10,000 nucleotides of DNA, from positions 17,204,036 through 17,214,035 of the forward strand of contig CM060325.1 of the NCBI GenBank assembly GCA_030674155.1. Direction: 5' to 3'. A model generated the notes under the pieces. It was not told the origin of the DNA, made no database searches, and worked only from the letters and a program-made list of their open reading frames with translations. Shown here in pieces: positions 1 through 8,561 of the stretch (its first letter is position 1; every line of letters starts with the position of its first letter). The position numbers and the translations under genes were made by a program. Source of the stretch: Stramonita haemastoma. Its lineage: Eukaryota; Mollusca; Gastropoda; Neogastropoda; Muricidae.

Positions 1-130
1 CTCTGTGTCTGTCTCTCTGTGTCTCTCTGTCTTCTCTGTCTCTCTGTCCTCTCTCTGTCTCTATTGTCTCTCTGTTCTCTCCGTGTCTCTCTCTCTCTCT
101 GTCTCTCTTCCCTTCCTCCCTCTCTCTCTC

Positions 131-169
<39 letters not shown>

Positions 170-180
170 TCTGTCCTATC

Positions 181-231
<51 letters not shown>

Positions 232-236
232 GTCTA

Positions 237-291
<55 letters not shown>
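1..291. repeat. Compound (TCTG/TC)n-(TATC)n-(TCTG)n microsatellite
   Basis: The first 130 bases are an irregular pyrimidine-rich mix of CT and CTGT units. A cleaner (TCTG) run follows at about 131-169, then (TATC) at about 177-230 (roughly 14 units), then (TCTG) at about 236-291 (roughly 14 units). The change of register inside one tract is what stepwise slippage plus point mutation produces. Open frames across it encode only Leu-Ser-Val or Leu-Ser-Ile-Tyr repeats and are not genes. The tract probably begins before the window. Confidence 0.97.
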
Positions 292-299
292 CATCTGCC

Positions 300-762
300 C
301 TTTTTTCAGTTTTAACATGCGCATTTGTTCTCTCCCTTCCAAATGCATCTCTATACATGTGCATGTGTACGCAATATAAACATGGTGATATTCAGTAAAT
401 GATCTCCCCTAGCCCTATTATAGTTTTTGCATTGCTTTCATGCCGCACTAGCCTTTTTTCTTTTTTTTTTTATGCATAACGCACCAACGATGTAAAGTAA
501 ATTAGTCGTCTATCAATAATCATTATTCCATGATCCAGTCAGCATATAATCAATCAGTTATCAGCATGCATTCAACAACTTGGACTTTGTGTTTCTTTGT
601 GAATAACTGTGTCTTGTTGTTATTAATGTTGTTGTCTTAGGAGTAACAACTGCATTTATTTGCTCTATTTCTTAAGGGAAAAATTAATCTAATCAAGACT
701 TTTTAAAAACAAACAAATAAGTGTAATAAACGAAATACAGACCAAATACTTGAAACCGATCT
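300..762. other. AT-rich unique sequence, no gene seen
   Basis: Mixed AT-rich sequence with a T-run near 461-471 and short stop-rich frames on both strands. I see no exon-like reading frame, RNA gene or transposon end here. It reads like intronic or intergenic DNA. Confidence 0.6.
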
Positions 763-763
763 A

Positions 764-855
764 TGTTTGTGTGTGTGTGTATGTGTGTATGTGTGTATGT
801 GTGTACACACGCTCACGCACATACACACGCACACGCACGCACACATAGACACACG
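764..855. repeat. (TG)n to (CA)n switch tract with palindromic centre
   Basis: A TG run with 8-base GTGTGTAT units switches directly to a CA-rich run containing CGCA and CACG units. The junction is the perfect 12-base palindrome GTGTGTACACAC at 799-810. The two halves are partly complementary, so the tract could fold back on itself. Alternating purine-pyrimidine sequence runs through most of it. Confidence 0.9.
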
Positions 856-962
856 CTGACTTTTTCAAGAATCTTCAGGGACAGTTCTTACACAGTCATT
901 GTGTCTCGATGAGGGCTGCTGGCATTAACTGTGCTACCTTGGATCTACACACATTCTGACTG

Positions 963-983
963 TGGAGAGACAGACAGACAGAC

Positions 984-1081
<98 letters not shown>

Positions 1082-1340
1082 CAGACAGACAGACAGACAG
1101 AAGACAGACACAGACAGACAGACAGACAGAAGACAGACAGACAAGACGAGACAGAGACAGAGAAACAGAAGACAACAGACAGACAACAGATGACTGAGAA
1201 GAAACAGAAGACAGAGACAGACAGAAGACATTGACTGATGACAGACAGACAGCAGACAGACAGATGAGAGAAAGGAGAGAAAGGAGAGAGAGAGATAGGT
1301 AAAGAGACCAAACAGACAAGAAGAGATGATCAGAGAGTAA
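963..1340. repeat. (CAGA)n-(GA)n-(CAGA)n compound microsatellite
   Basis: A short (ACAG) run at about 965-988 leads into (GA) at about 989-1075, broken once near 1031-1034. An irregular CAGA/GACA mix then decays by about 1340. A T10 run follows at 1354-1363. The motif families are the reverse complement of those at 1-291 and 1815-2377. Arg-Glu or Ser-Leu reading frames across it are repeat artefacts. Confidence 0.97.
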
Positions 1341-1421
1341 GGATAGGGAGACATTTTTTTTTTAAAAGACCAAATAATTTAAAGTTGTATCAATTTTCGA
1401 ACCAGTGCCGTTTGATAACAG

Positions 1422-1502
1422 TATTCTACTCCAAAGAGACATTGTGCTGTGGTGACTTTTCTGGAGAGCCAGCCATCACTCAGCTGATTGAGAATGACAA
1501 AG
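1422..1502 (+). other. Weak candidate internal exon (81 nt)
   Basis: Between an AG at 1420-1421 and a GT at 1503-1504 lies one open frame (codons in the phase of position 1415). It reads like ordinary mixed-composition protein, including the residues CCGDFSGEPAITQLIENDKG, unlike the repeat-encoded frames around it. The donor context AAAG followed by GTGTTC is mediocre, and the acceptor lacks a clear pyrimidine tract. The frame stays open past the donor but turns into Pro/Leu-rich low complexity. No ATG begins it and I do not recognise a family. It may be a real small exon, a decayed exon, or chance. Confidence 0.15.
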
Positions 1503-1568
1503 GTGTTCTGGCCAAACGACTGTTTACCTTACTTCACCCCCTCCCCACACTCCCCTCTCTCCTGTTCA

Positions 1569-1583
1569 CCCCCCCCCCCCCCC
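1569..1583. repeat. C15 homopolymer
   Basis: Fifteen uninterrupted C residues sit in a wider C/T-rich stretch at about 1535-1620. The run is likely length-polymorphic and prone to sequencing error. Confidence 0.9.
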
Positions 1584-1814
1584 TTCACTTTCCACACCAC
1601 CATCCTTCTCTTCTCCACTCCTGGATTTGTTTGTTTCCACTCATCTCTGTTATTACGTGTGCGCTTGTGACAAATCCCCTAGGTGCCTTGCTTGCTTTCT
1701 GCCGTCTGTTTGTCTTACTGCAAATCTGCTGATAACATTACGAGATACACAGGGGACAGATTTCTACCGCACAGATCTACTCCAAAATCCACGGTTCTAA
1801 ATTTGCCCTACCCT

Positions 1815-2377
<563 letters not shown>

Positions 2378-2704
2378 AAAACTCGTTTTGTTTTTCTTTC
2401 CCAGCAATCTCTGTGTATAAGCAAGATGTGTAAGCGTGTACAAACATGCTGGTACTTAATAGCAGATCGCCGCTCATTCCTTTGTTATGCAATCAGGCGG
2501 CACGGCAACCATTTTTTTTTCTTTGGGGTCTCTTGCAAATGGCTTTGTATTGCGTAATGCGTTGAGAGGACATACATCTAATGAGTGATTTATCGACAAT
2601 GATTGTTCCCGGAGCAAATCAACAGACTAGTCATGCAATCAATCGCTCCTCAGTGCTCCAAAATGTTGGCGGTTGTGTTTGTGTGCATGTGAGCGTTTAC
2701 TTTT
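2378..2704. other. Unique sequence, no gene seen
   Basis: Mixed-composition DNA with a T9 run at 2512-2520. Frames in all directions are short or low complexity. No exon with paired splice sites stands out. Confidence 0.55.
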
Positions 2705-2907
2705 GCTGTTGCTGTTGTTGATGGTGGTGGTGGTGGTGTGTAGTGGTGGTGACGGTGTGGTGATGGTGATGATAAGATGGTGGTGGTTGTGATGATGGCA
2801 ATAGTAGTGGCGGTGTGTTGGTGAGGGTGATGATGGTGATGGTGGCGGATGTGGTGGTGAGGCAGTAGCAGTAACATTGGATGAGGGTAGTGGTAATGGT
2901 GGCGATA
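2705..2907. repeat. Degenerate (TGG/TGA/TGT) trinucleotide-rich tract
   Basis: A 200-base G/T-rich stretch is dominated on the plus strand by GGT, GAT and GTG units, with the cleanest run near 2720-2739. Units vary too much for a recent expansion. Minus-strand frames give His/Pro/Thr/Ser-rich translation, typical of trinucleotide repeats. I see no sign that it is coding. Confidence 0.85.
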
Positions 2908-3280
2908 ACTGCAATTGCAAGTTGCAATGCTGTGGAATGTAGTAACAAAAAAGAATTGCAGCAAAAGAAACACTGTCAAAATAAAAGATTGCAACCGTAT
3001 CAACAGAAAATTACATAACAAAATGATATATTTCAGAGACAAATTCAGTAAAGGAAAGATATCGACTAACTGATAAATCATTATAAGTATGCGCTCGGGG
3101 AGAAATGGAGGAGCCAGCTGAGTGTGTGTTTTTCTTTTAGTTTTTCACTTCAGTCACACAGGTTTTAAGTCTGCAATCTACGTATATTTCGGAGTGCTTT
3201 GTCTGCTTTATTTTGTTTCGATTTGGTTTCGGTTCTTGTTGCTGTTGTAGTTGTTCTGGCATTTTTTGTTTTCTTCTAAC
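2908..3280. other. AT-rich unique sequence, no gene seen
   Basis: AT-rich DNA grades into T/G-rich sequence toward 3240 (GTTGCTGTTGTAGTTGTT). No supported gene or element. Confidence 0.55.
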
Positions 3281-3282
3281 AT

Positions 3283-3371
<89 letters not shown>

Positions 3372-3398
3372 GAGAGAGAGGGGAGAGAGAGAGAGAGG
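3281..3398. repeat. (AC)n-(AT)n-(AGATAT)n-(AGAT)n-(AG)n compound microsatellite
   Basis: AC runs to about 3294, AT to about 3314, then AGATAT units to about 3333, AGAT units to about 3370, and AG with one GGG interruption to 3398. Each block differs from its neighbour by one base change in the unit, which suggests a single tract diversified stepwise. Confidence 0.96.
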
Positions 3399-3485
3399 TC
3401 TGCAGTTCGAGTCAGTCAGTTACGAGCATGTTCAACAGACAGACATACATAGATAGACTATAAATAATAGAAGATAGAAGATGAG

Positions 3486-3486
<1 letters not shown>

Positions 3487-3578
<92 letters not shown>
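3487..3578. repeat. Perfect (AGAT)23 microsatellite
   Basis: Twenty-three uninterrupted AGAT units lie 88 bases downstream of another AGAT-containing tract. The purity suggests recent expansion and high polymorphism. Minus-strand frames give Leu-Ser-Ile-Tyr repeats and are not a protein. Confidence 0.97.
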
Positions 3579-3579
<1 letters not shown>

Positions 3580-3580
3580 T

Positions 3581-4388
3581 AAGCATTCTATGTTCTTTAC
3601 TGATTTTACATGTAATTTTTTTTTTGCATGAATCAGACAAAAGGAAACAACACACACAAGCAACAGATGATCCCAAATATTCCACAGGATCACACCAAAC
3701 CTATAAAAACCCAAAACAATGAGATTAGTAATAGATGATGTAGTTTGTACTTCTAATATTTATGATTTTTGTTTTAGTGGTTTAATATATTCTCATGCTT
3801 TTATTTTTTTCTGTTTCAAGAACCAGGTAGACAGACACACTAACACTTCTTTTTCACGCACCAACAACACTGTTAACCACCATAATGTTCTGATTCATTG
3901 TATACGCTACAGATACTTTCCCCTTTCACCCCCATTTTCACAATCACGCGGTTTGATCTCACCCCTTTTTCTTTCATAATACTGACACAAATGTCACAAC
4001 AATTAACCCCGCAGTTCAAAGAGAGCCTTCTACATAAGTAGGTGACAAACGCGGCCTCTTTCATCCTACGACTGCTTAATTTCACGAATTTTGGTCACGA
4101 TTTCCTCTGCTCAAAATGACAATTCGTCGTAAAAGGGGTAGGGAAAGGTGGCTCGTATCAAGCGCATGAACGCATCTGCCTGCAATTATCTTGCGCAATT
4201 TTTTTTCAGTTCTGTTTGTTCTGTTCCAAGCGTGCTCCTGCAGTGTCCGTGGATAGGGGTAGAGACTGGCAACAGTGAGTGACACGGCTGTGTTAAAAGG
4301 GCGACGCTGTTATGATCGGAAATGAAACATTACCTGCACCAGATTAGTGAAAAAGTGGCCGACACGCTCTGCCGTGGATGGCCGAGCA
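3581..4388. other. Unique sequence, CpG-enriched in its second half
   Basis: The first 400 bases are AT-rich with no convincing frame. From about 4045 to 4388 the composition shifts to more GC. By eye about 18 CpG lie in the 300 bases from 4081, far denser than the neighbouring AT-rich DNA. Short open frames exist on the minus strand (3873-4085 and 4082-4285), but neither has a recognisable motif. The CpG enrichment could mark an exon, a promoter or an old repeat. Confidence 0.4.
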
Positions 4389-4427
4389 GGGGGGGGGGGG
4401 GGGAGAGGGGGAGGGTAGGCAGGGGGG
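4389..4427 (+). other. G-run cluster with G-quadruplex pattern
   Basis: G runs of 15, 5, 3 and 6 at 4389-4403, 4407-4411, 4413-4415 and 4422-4427 are separated by loops of 3, 1 and 6 bases. This meets the common rule of four runs of at least three G with loops of 1-7. It sits about 50 bases before the GA/CAGA microsatellite. Confidence 0.8.
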
Positions 4428-4478
4428 TTGTTTCCAACCAAGTTTTCTCGATGTTGGTTTTTAAATCAAATGGATGAG

Positions 4479-4479
<1 letters not shown>

Positions 4480-4549
<70 letters not shown>

Positions 4550-4550
4550 G

Positions 4551-4629
<79 letters not shown>

Positions 4630-4829
4630 GACAGACAGAGACAGACAGAGACATAGACAGAGAGACTAGACAGAGAGACAGAGAGATGGGGGAGAGAGGG
4701 AGACAGCCAGACAGACAGAGACACAGACAGGCATGAAGACAGACAGAAAGAGACAGAGAGACAGACAGAGGACAGACAGAGACAGACAGACACAACAGAG
4801 ACAGAGAAAGAGAGACAGAAAGAGAGAGA
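4480..4829. repeat. (GA)n-(CAGA)n compound microsatellite
   Basis: A pure (GA) run of about 34 units (4480-4548) is followed by a nearly pure CAGA run at about 4552-4628. A degenerate CAGAGA/GACA zone then fades out by about 4829. The sharp 5' edge and gradual 3' decay suggest growth of the pure part near the left side. All long frames over it are repeat translations. Confidence 0.97.
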
Positions 4830-4830
4830 A

Positions 4831-5135
4831 TGACCATGGCAATGTCAATGGGTTACCATGGTAAGTTTTCATGCCCACTCACAAGGGAGCAGTGGTAAGA
4901 GGAGTGGGTACAAACACATGTTTTAACCAAGAAGTAAGAAAAAAGATTGACAACTGCCCAAATAATCATCATGACATGGATTCCACATCGTAGTTTATCA
5001 GCTGCTACAAACGCAGGCCCGTTTTAAAGAATGAATATTAAAAATTGTTTAGCAGAGCGAGAACAATGAACAAAATTTATTGTTGTTAACGCTTTACTAG
5101 CCATTCAGTGGGACCTTTCATATTTCATCGAAAAC
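4831..5135. other. Unique sequence, no gene seen
   Basis: Mixed AT-rich DNA. It contains the perfect 12-base palindrome TTACCATGGTAA at 4853-4864 but no supported gene. Confidence 0.55.
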
Positions 5136-5349
5136 AGAAAGAAAGAGAGAAAGAGAGAGAGAAAGAGAAAGAAAGAAGAAAGAAAGAAAAAGAAAAGAAA
5201 GAAGAAAGAAAGAAAGAAAGAAAAAAGAAAGAGAAAGAGAAGAAAGAGAGAAGAGAGAGAGAAGAAGAAAGAAAGAAAGAGAAGAAAGAAAGAGAAGAAA
5301 GAAAAGAAAGAAAGAAAGAAAGAAAGAAAAGAAAGGAAGAGAGAGAAGA
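5136..5349 (+). repeat. 214-nt uninterrupted homopurine (GAAA/GA) tract
   Basis: Every base from 5136 to 5349 on the plus strand is A or G; C residues bound it at 5135 and 5350. GAAA and GA units are mixed without one dominant register. Long homopurine-homopyrimidine mirror-like tracts are known to be able to form intramolecular triplex (H-DNA). The Lys/Glu/Arg and Phe/Ser/Leu frames over it are artefacts. Confidence 0.97.
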
Positions 5350-5350
5350 C

Positions 5351-5383
<33 letters not shown>

Positions 5384-5384
5384 T
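5350..5384. repeat. (CAGA)n tail of the homopurine tract
   Basis: ACAG units continue directly from the homopurine tract and then degrade, with scattered GACAGA pieces to about 5428. It is the same motif family as the other GA/CAGA blocks. Confidence 0.9.
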
Positions 5385-5665
5385 AACAGACAAACAGCAG
5401 GAAAGAGAGGACGAACAGACAGACAGCTGTAATGATCCATAATTAAATAACAGGAGGCATTGACATGGCTCATTTCTTACAATATACATTCATCTCACAA
5501 TTTACAATAAAAAAAATAATGGTTCATCACTTAAATGGGACAATACTGTCGTTTTATATGTACGATAATTATTGCAACTGTTTCATAACACGTGAATAGA
5601 GTCTAAATAAAGGGTACGGCTTAATTAAACATATTTCCATCAAAGCTCACTAAAGTGGCTGTGCA
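5385..5665. other. AT-rich unique sequence, no gene seen
   Basis: AT-rich DNA contains AATAAA-type hexamers near 5504 and 5606. With no upstream gene these cannot be called polyadenylation sites. Confidence 0.5.
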
Positions 5666-5689
5666 TGTGTGTGTGTGTGTGTGGTGTGT

Positions 5690-5758
<69 letters not shown>

Positions 5759-5782
5759 GTGTGTGTGTGTGTGTGTGTGTGT
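5666..5782. repeat. (TG)n microsatellite
   Basis: TG repeat with small interruptions near 5682-5694 and 5757-5758. The pure core at 5695-5757 is about 31 units. It is matched in opposite orientation by a CA tract of similar length starting at 6233. Confidence 0.97.
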
Positions 5783-5869
5783 TTCAGAGAGAGGGGAGGA
5801 GAGGAGAGACAGACAGCAGACGGACAGAGAGATGGGGGGGTGGAGAAGACAGAGACAGAGGGCGAGAAA

Positions 5870-5903
<34 letters not shown>

Positions 5904-6035
5904 CAGAGACAGAGAAGAGTTACAAAAACAAAGACGACTAAAATGACAGGTGGAGACAAAGACACAAAGACACAAGACTGAGAGACACAAGACAGACAGA
6001 CACAGAAGACAGACAAGACAGACAGACAACAGACC
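5783..6035. repeat. Degenerate GA/GACA/CAAGA purine-rich repeat
   Basis: GA and CAGA units are interrupted by G-rich pieces and by a short non-repeat stretch at about 5920-5960. After that GACACAAA and GACAGA units resume. It directly abuts the TG tract on the left and the island at 6030-6221 on the right. Confidence 0.88.
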
Positions 6036-6221
6036 CAGAGAGTACAAGGTATTGCCAGAGCCTCCAGTTTTTACAAGTTGTATCCTAAAGGAAAAGTGTT
6101 GTCCAGAGTTGCAGGGGTTGGCCGGGCAGCATTTAAAGCACTGTTCCGAGCCCTGATGCTAAATGAACGACAACACACACAACTTTACCACTTACCGCAT
6201 CAAAGATGCCCGCCCGCCCGT
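6030..6221 (+). other. Coding-like or repeat-derived island between microsatellites
   Basis: The plus-strand frame in phase with position 6090 is stop-free from within the GACA repeat to a TAG at 6222-6224. It reads as mixed-composition protein, for example KVLSRVAGVGRAAF followed by KALFRALMLNERQ at about 6093-6167. AG dinucleotides near 6032 and 6058 could serve as acceptors, but there is no clear pyrimidine tract. The minus strand of the same DNA also shows a protein-like stretch (NAARPTPATLDNTFPLGYNL) ended by a stop. Two plausible readings on opposite strands argue for caution. The segment may be a last exon, or a fragment of a dispersed element whose end is joined to a GACA microsatellite. 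No family is recognised. Confidence 0.25.
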
Positions 6222-6230
6222 TAGGCAGGC

Positions 6231-6232
<2 letters not shown>

Positions 6233-6295
<63 letters not shown>

Positions 6296-6439
6296 GCGCG
6301 CGACGAATCACACAGGTGCGCTCGCGCACGCACGCACGGACACACACACACACTTGCACACACACAGATGCGCGCGCGCGCGCGCGCACGCACACATACA
6401 CACACACGACACGCACGCTCACACGTACCACACCACACG
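6233..6439. repeat. (CA)n with (CG)n blocks
   Basis: Thirty CA units (6233-6292) run straight into CG units (6293-6302). After a mixed CA/CGCA zone, a (CG)8 block lies at 6371-6386, followed by more CA-rich sequence. Alternating purine-pyrimidine DNA, especially CG blocks, is the classical Z-DNA-prone composition. CpG runs this pure are notable in animal DNA, where methylated CpG tends to decay. Confidence 0.95.
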
Positions 6440-6485
6440 ATCTCTCTCTCACACACCATCAACCACTCTCTCTCCTCTCTCCTCT

Positions 6486-6539
<54 letters not shown>

Positions 6540-6541
6540 CC
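6440..6541. repeat. (CT)n microsatellite
   Basis: CT repeat with CCT interruptions, the cleanest part being about 6484-6535. It continues directly from the CA/CG tract. Leu-Ser frames here are artefacts. Confidence 0.96.
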
Positions 6542-6639
6542 TTTGTGGGTTATTTTTTCTCTCTCACTCAGCCCTCAAAATATGCACATTAGTCAGCAAG
6601 CAAGCATGCAAGCAGAAGGAGGAGGGAGCGCGAGGGTTG

Positions 6640-6740
6640 GGAGGGGACACACAGAGAGAAAGAGAGAGAAAGAGAGACAGACAGAGATAGAGACAGAGAC
6701 AATAACAGACAGAAAAAGAGTGACAGAGACAGAGAGAACA
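6640..6740. repeat. Degenerate GA/GACA repeat
   Basis: GAGAAAGAGA, GACAGA and GACAGAGA units, imperfect throughout. It lies opposite in strand sense to the CT tract just upstream, with about 100 bases between them. Confidence 0.88.
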
Positions 6741-7058
6741 GTTTATGTGTGCGTTCATGTGCACGTAATGTGTATCTAAACGTTGCACGTGCACATATAA
6801 GTCTATATAGATATCTTGAATATAATATATAAAAAATCTTAAAATGTGTGTGTGTGTGTGGGGGGAAGTTCTGTATGTGTGTCTGCGTGTGAGCACGCGT
6901 CTCTGGAATGCGTGTGTTTTGTTCCTTGCCTTGCATCTTTATCATGCATTTCCCCACTTTTTGTGTCACTACATGATGCGTGTAACATATACGAGATAAA
7001 TATGCACCTGGTGACACATCCATTAAAAAAAGCAGAAACATTCCTCTCTGTCTCAACT
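6741..7058. other. Unique sequence with a short TG/G-run, no gene seen
   Basis: AT-rich DNA with a TG run ending in G5 at about 6844-6865. A perfect 10-base palindrome TGCACGTGCA at 6784-6793 contains an E-box core. No gene is supported. Confidence 0.5.
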
Positions 7059-7124
7059 CCCCCCCCCCCCCACCAGTGCCCATGTTCTCCTCCAACTTCC
7101 CCCCCCCCCACCACCACCACCCCC
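7059..7124 (-). repeat. C13 and C11 homopolymers with (ACC)n
   Basis: C runs occupy 7059-7071 and 7099-7109, and ACC units then end in C5 at 7120-7124. On the minus strand these are G runs, but the 17-base spacer at 7082-7098 breaks a canonical quadruplex across the whole block. Such runs are prone to length errors. Confidence 0.85.
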
Positions 7125-7319
7125 TTTTCTAGACATCATACTGTAAATCACCATCACTAAACCCTGGACGACCTCACCTAAAAGAGACCCCGACCCTGAA
7201 ACACACAAACCTCCCAGGAGTTCGGAACCGAGACACAAGGGACATGACACAGGCTTAACCCTTTACGTCTCTCTTTTAACCCATTGTGCCCCAACCCCCA
7301 AACATTATTAGACTTCATC

Positions 7320-7600
7320 AGGACTCGACGTCGGCGGTAACCCCCCCTGTGTCAAAAGCGCCCTCGGACGCCATTTCATTGGTGGATTTCCTTAATGGCT
7401 CCCAAATAGGGAATTTCGTGCCCCGCATCGCCACGCTTGGGTTAACCCGCTCCGGAAGCTGGGACGAGGACACGGAATTATGGGTGGAAAACGTTTCCTC
7501 GAAGATCCAAGATGGCCGGAAAACATGGCGTTAGCGAATTTCTTGGACGGGGGAGAGGAAACGGATCGATCCAGTTGATGCGTCTGGGGGGGTCCCTTTG
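7320..7600. promoter_or_regulatory. CpG-dense island, candidate promoter or first exon
   Basis: By eye about 24 CpG fall in 7321-7590, near one per 11 bases, against roughly one per 90 in the 660 bases starting at 7681. Candidate motifs are a CRE-like palindrome CGACGTCG at 7326-7333, an inverted CCAAT box (ATTGG) at 7378-7382, and CCAAGATGGCCG at 7507-7518, close to the YY1 site AAGATGGCGGC. YY1 and CCAAT sites are typical of CpG promoters near transcription or translation starts. No TATA box is seen. Direction of transcription cannot be fixed. An alternative is a coding exon or a GC-rich repeat. Confidence 0.35.
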
Positions 7601-7601
7601 A
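7512..7601 (+). other. Short ATG-initiated frame in strong start context
   Basis: The ATG at 7512 has A at -3 and G at +4, a strong animal initiation context. It opens a 29-codon frame ending in TGA at 7599-7601. A second ATG at 7525, also with A at -3 and G at +4, opens a 17-codon frame in another phase ending at 7578. Neither peptide has a recognised motif. They could be upstream ORFs or the start of a spliced gene, but no good splice donor is seen before the stops. They are equally explained by the YY1-like motif, whose core contains ATGG. Confidence 0.12.
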
Positions 7602-8417
7602 GGTCCCTGCCTCTCTTCTGTTGTTTGATGTTACCCATCGCGTTGAAAGGGCATGACTGTGATCGGTTGGCTGGGTTTTGGCTGGTCCTCCGTTGGCTGT
7701 TTGGCTAGTTGTTTGGCTGGTTGGTGAATCATGTTCTCATTGTCGAAGACAAATCTGTGTGACTTGCTCGTTTTCTACAGAATTTATAGACACTTGTCAA
7801 GCCAGTTATATCGACAGGCCTATATGTTACAACCCCTGCCTTTTTAAAGATGCTTACATACTGTTTCCAATTTTGTTCTTTCTTTGCTTGCATGTTATTT
7901 TATGTGTATGGTGTACATGATAACTACGTCCACTGTCCAATACACGTCCATTGATAGCCCAACCAAGATGTCTCCAATTTTCCCTCTTTTTTTCTTTTTC
8001 TTTTTTTTGGAAGAGGAGGGGGTACTTTATCCCTTTTTATCCCTGATTTAACTGAAAAATGGCATCTGTTTTCTGTGAAAGCTGAGGGTTTCTGAACAAA
8101 ACTAAATTTTTGTAATGGCTTTTGAAAGTTTCAACTGGCAATTCCTCAAAATGGCTGTTTTGGAGATGTGTGGTTGTGGCTCTGAATATTATTTATTTTG
8201 AAAATGAGGAGGATGAAGTATTCAAGAAAAGAGCAGAAATACAAGAGCTTTATTGTATGAGATATTCCTAACATATCTCTTTAGCAAAATTATGAATATA
8301 TTATATCATTGACAGTTTACTGCTTTCTTGCGTTAATCATTAATCTAGATGGTAGATTAGAAGTTTCTTGCTTTTTCTGATATTCTCTCTCGAGACAAAC
8401 CTTAAGTACATTCAGTC

Positions 8418-8421
<4 letters not shown>
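7602..8421. other. Unique AT-rich sequence with a TTGGCT cluster
   Basis: After the CpG-dense segment the composition falls back to AT-rich. Five TTGGCT hexamers start at 7667, 7678, 7693, 7701 and 7713. A pyrimidine run lies at about 7976-8008. No exon, RNA or transposon end can be supported in the remainder. Confidence 0.5.

Positions 8422-8498
<77 letters not shown>
8422..8498. repeat. (TC)n microsatellite
   Basis: A nearly pure TC run with a single CC interruption at about 8462-8463. Its borders are sharp on both sides. Confidence 0.97.
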
Positions 8499-8501
<3 letters not shown>

Positions 8502-8561
8502 TGGATGTAAAAAAGCATACGAGTGCTTATTCCATTATCCTCGATATAATAGAATGAATAA

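Noticed and set aside
1..300. CRISPR-like regular repeat array
   Set aside because: Units are 2-4 bases long with no unique spacers. This is a eukaryotic microsatellite.
5..379. Long Leu/Ser/Val and Leu/Ser/Ile/Tyr open frame
   Set aside because: It is a translation of TCTG and TATC repeats, starts at GTG rather than ATG, and has no domain.
2650..3081. His/Pro/Thr-rich minus-strand frames
   Set aside because: Produced by the TGG/TGA trinucleotide tract. Several phases give similar low-complexity text and no domain.
3405..3413. GTTCGAGTC resembling a Pol III B box
   Set aside because: Only the core matches. Upstream is pure GATA/GA repeat with no A box or tRNA arms.
4853..4864. 12-base palindrome TTACCATGGTAA
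   Set aside because: A single short palindrome with no partner site or context; chance is sufficient.
5502..5612. AATAAA hexamers as polyadenylation signals
   Set aside because: They are common by chance in AT-rich DNA, and no upstream gene is supported.
7286..7534. 82-codon plus-strand frame in the CpG-dense segment
   Set aside because: Its first codon is GTG, it has no internal methionine and no clear splice sites. It may be part of an exon, but it cannot be called a CDS from sequence alone.
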